A DNA stretch of 39,425 nucleotides from Rheinheimera lutimaris (GTDB lineage Bacteria; Pseudomonadota; Gammaproteobacteria; Enterobacterales; Alteromonadaceae), in assembly GCF_013283795.1 (NCBI RefSeq), contig NZ_JABSOD010000027.1, positions 1 to 39,425 of the forward strand, given 5' to 3'. Below, in pieces: positions 39,425 to 39,425 of the stretch (positions are counted from its first letter, which is position 1; each line of letters opens with the position of its first letter). The translations under genes were made by a program, and so were the position numbers. Under the pieces are notes generated by a model. The model did no database searches. It saw only the letters and a program-made list of their open reading frames with translations, and was not told the origin of the DNA.

Positions 39425-39425
39425 G

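Noticed and set aside
39411..39425. End of a 16S rRNA gene at the right edge
   Set aside because: CACCTCCT resembles the 16S 3' end, but the preceding bases do not match 16S and the sequence lies directly after the atp terminator, in inverted copy at the other end.

Overview
This window is the replication-origin region of a gammaproteobacterial chromosome. Gene order and protein sequences fit the Alteromonadales/Rheinheimera-Alishewanella-Arsukibacterium type; the genus is an inference from memory of similar proteins. The evidence for an origin region is the dnaA-dnaN-recF-gyrB block, the rpmH-rnpA-yidD-yidC-mnmE block, the order mioC-oriC-mnmG-rsmG-parA-parB, and a complete atpIBEFHAGDC operon.

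Layout. 1-3.1 kb: glyQ-glyS (minus). 3.2-6.3 kb: a minus-strand group encoding FlgH, a FlgP-like lipoprotein, FlgT and an unidentified protein, divergent from a receiver-less winged-helix regulator (6.5-7.0 kb). 7.1-13.1 kb: gyrB, recF, dnaN and dnaA on the minus strand, with two parS sites inside recF and a DnaA box in the dnaA promoter. 13.5-17.5 kb: rpmH, rnpA, yidD, yidC and mnmE on the plus strand, with a structured intergenic RNA candidate between yidC and mnmE. 17.5-19.6 kb: a small accessory segment with a HEPN-motif protein and a ribbon-helix-helix protein whose gene is preceded by a perfect 30-bp palindrome. 19.6-26.9 kb: minus-strand genes for an MFS transporter, a PEBP-family protein, TrxC, a DUF6702-like protein, an M1 metallopeptidase and the DEAD-box helicase DeaD. 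27.0-39.4 kb: mioC, oriC, mnmG, rsmG, parA, parB and the ATP synthase operon on the plus strand.

How it works together. oriC (about 27.5-28.03 kb) has three strong DnaA boxes, an AT-rich segment, GATC-containing repeats next to mnmG, and 12 GATC sites in under 360 bp, the arrangement expected of a Dam/SeqA-controlled origin. DnaA, the sliding clamp, RecF and gyrase act there. ParA/ParB with the two parS sites would segregate the new origins. Outside this core, YidC and the ATP synthase operon serve the membrane, and MnmE with MnmG modify tRNA.

Both ends of the window run outward, just past intrinsic terminators, into the same 29-bp sequence in inverted orientation. The window is therefore probably a whole contig that ends at a dispersed repeat. 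The most novel-looking parts are the HEPN/RHH accessory locus, the yidC-mnmE structured RNA candidate, the isolated flagellar H/P/T-ring genes with their regulator, and the terminal repeat. I saw no tRNA, rRNA, CRISPR array, transposase or prophage genes.
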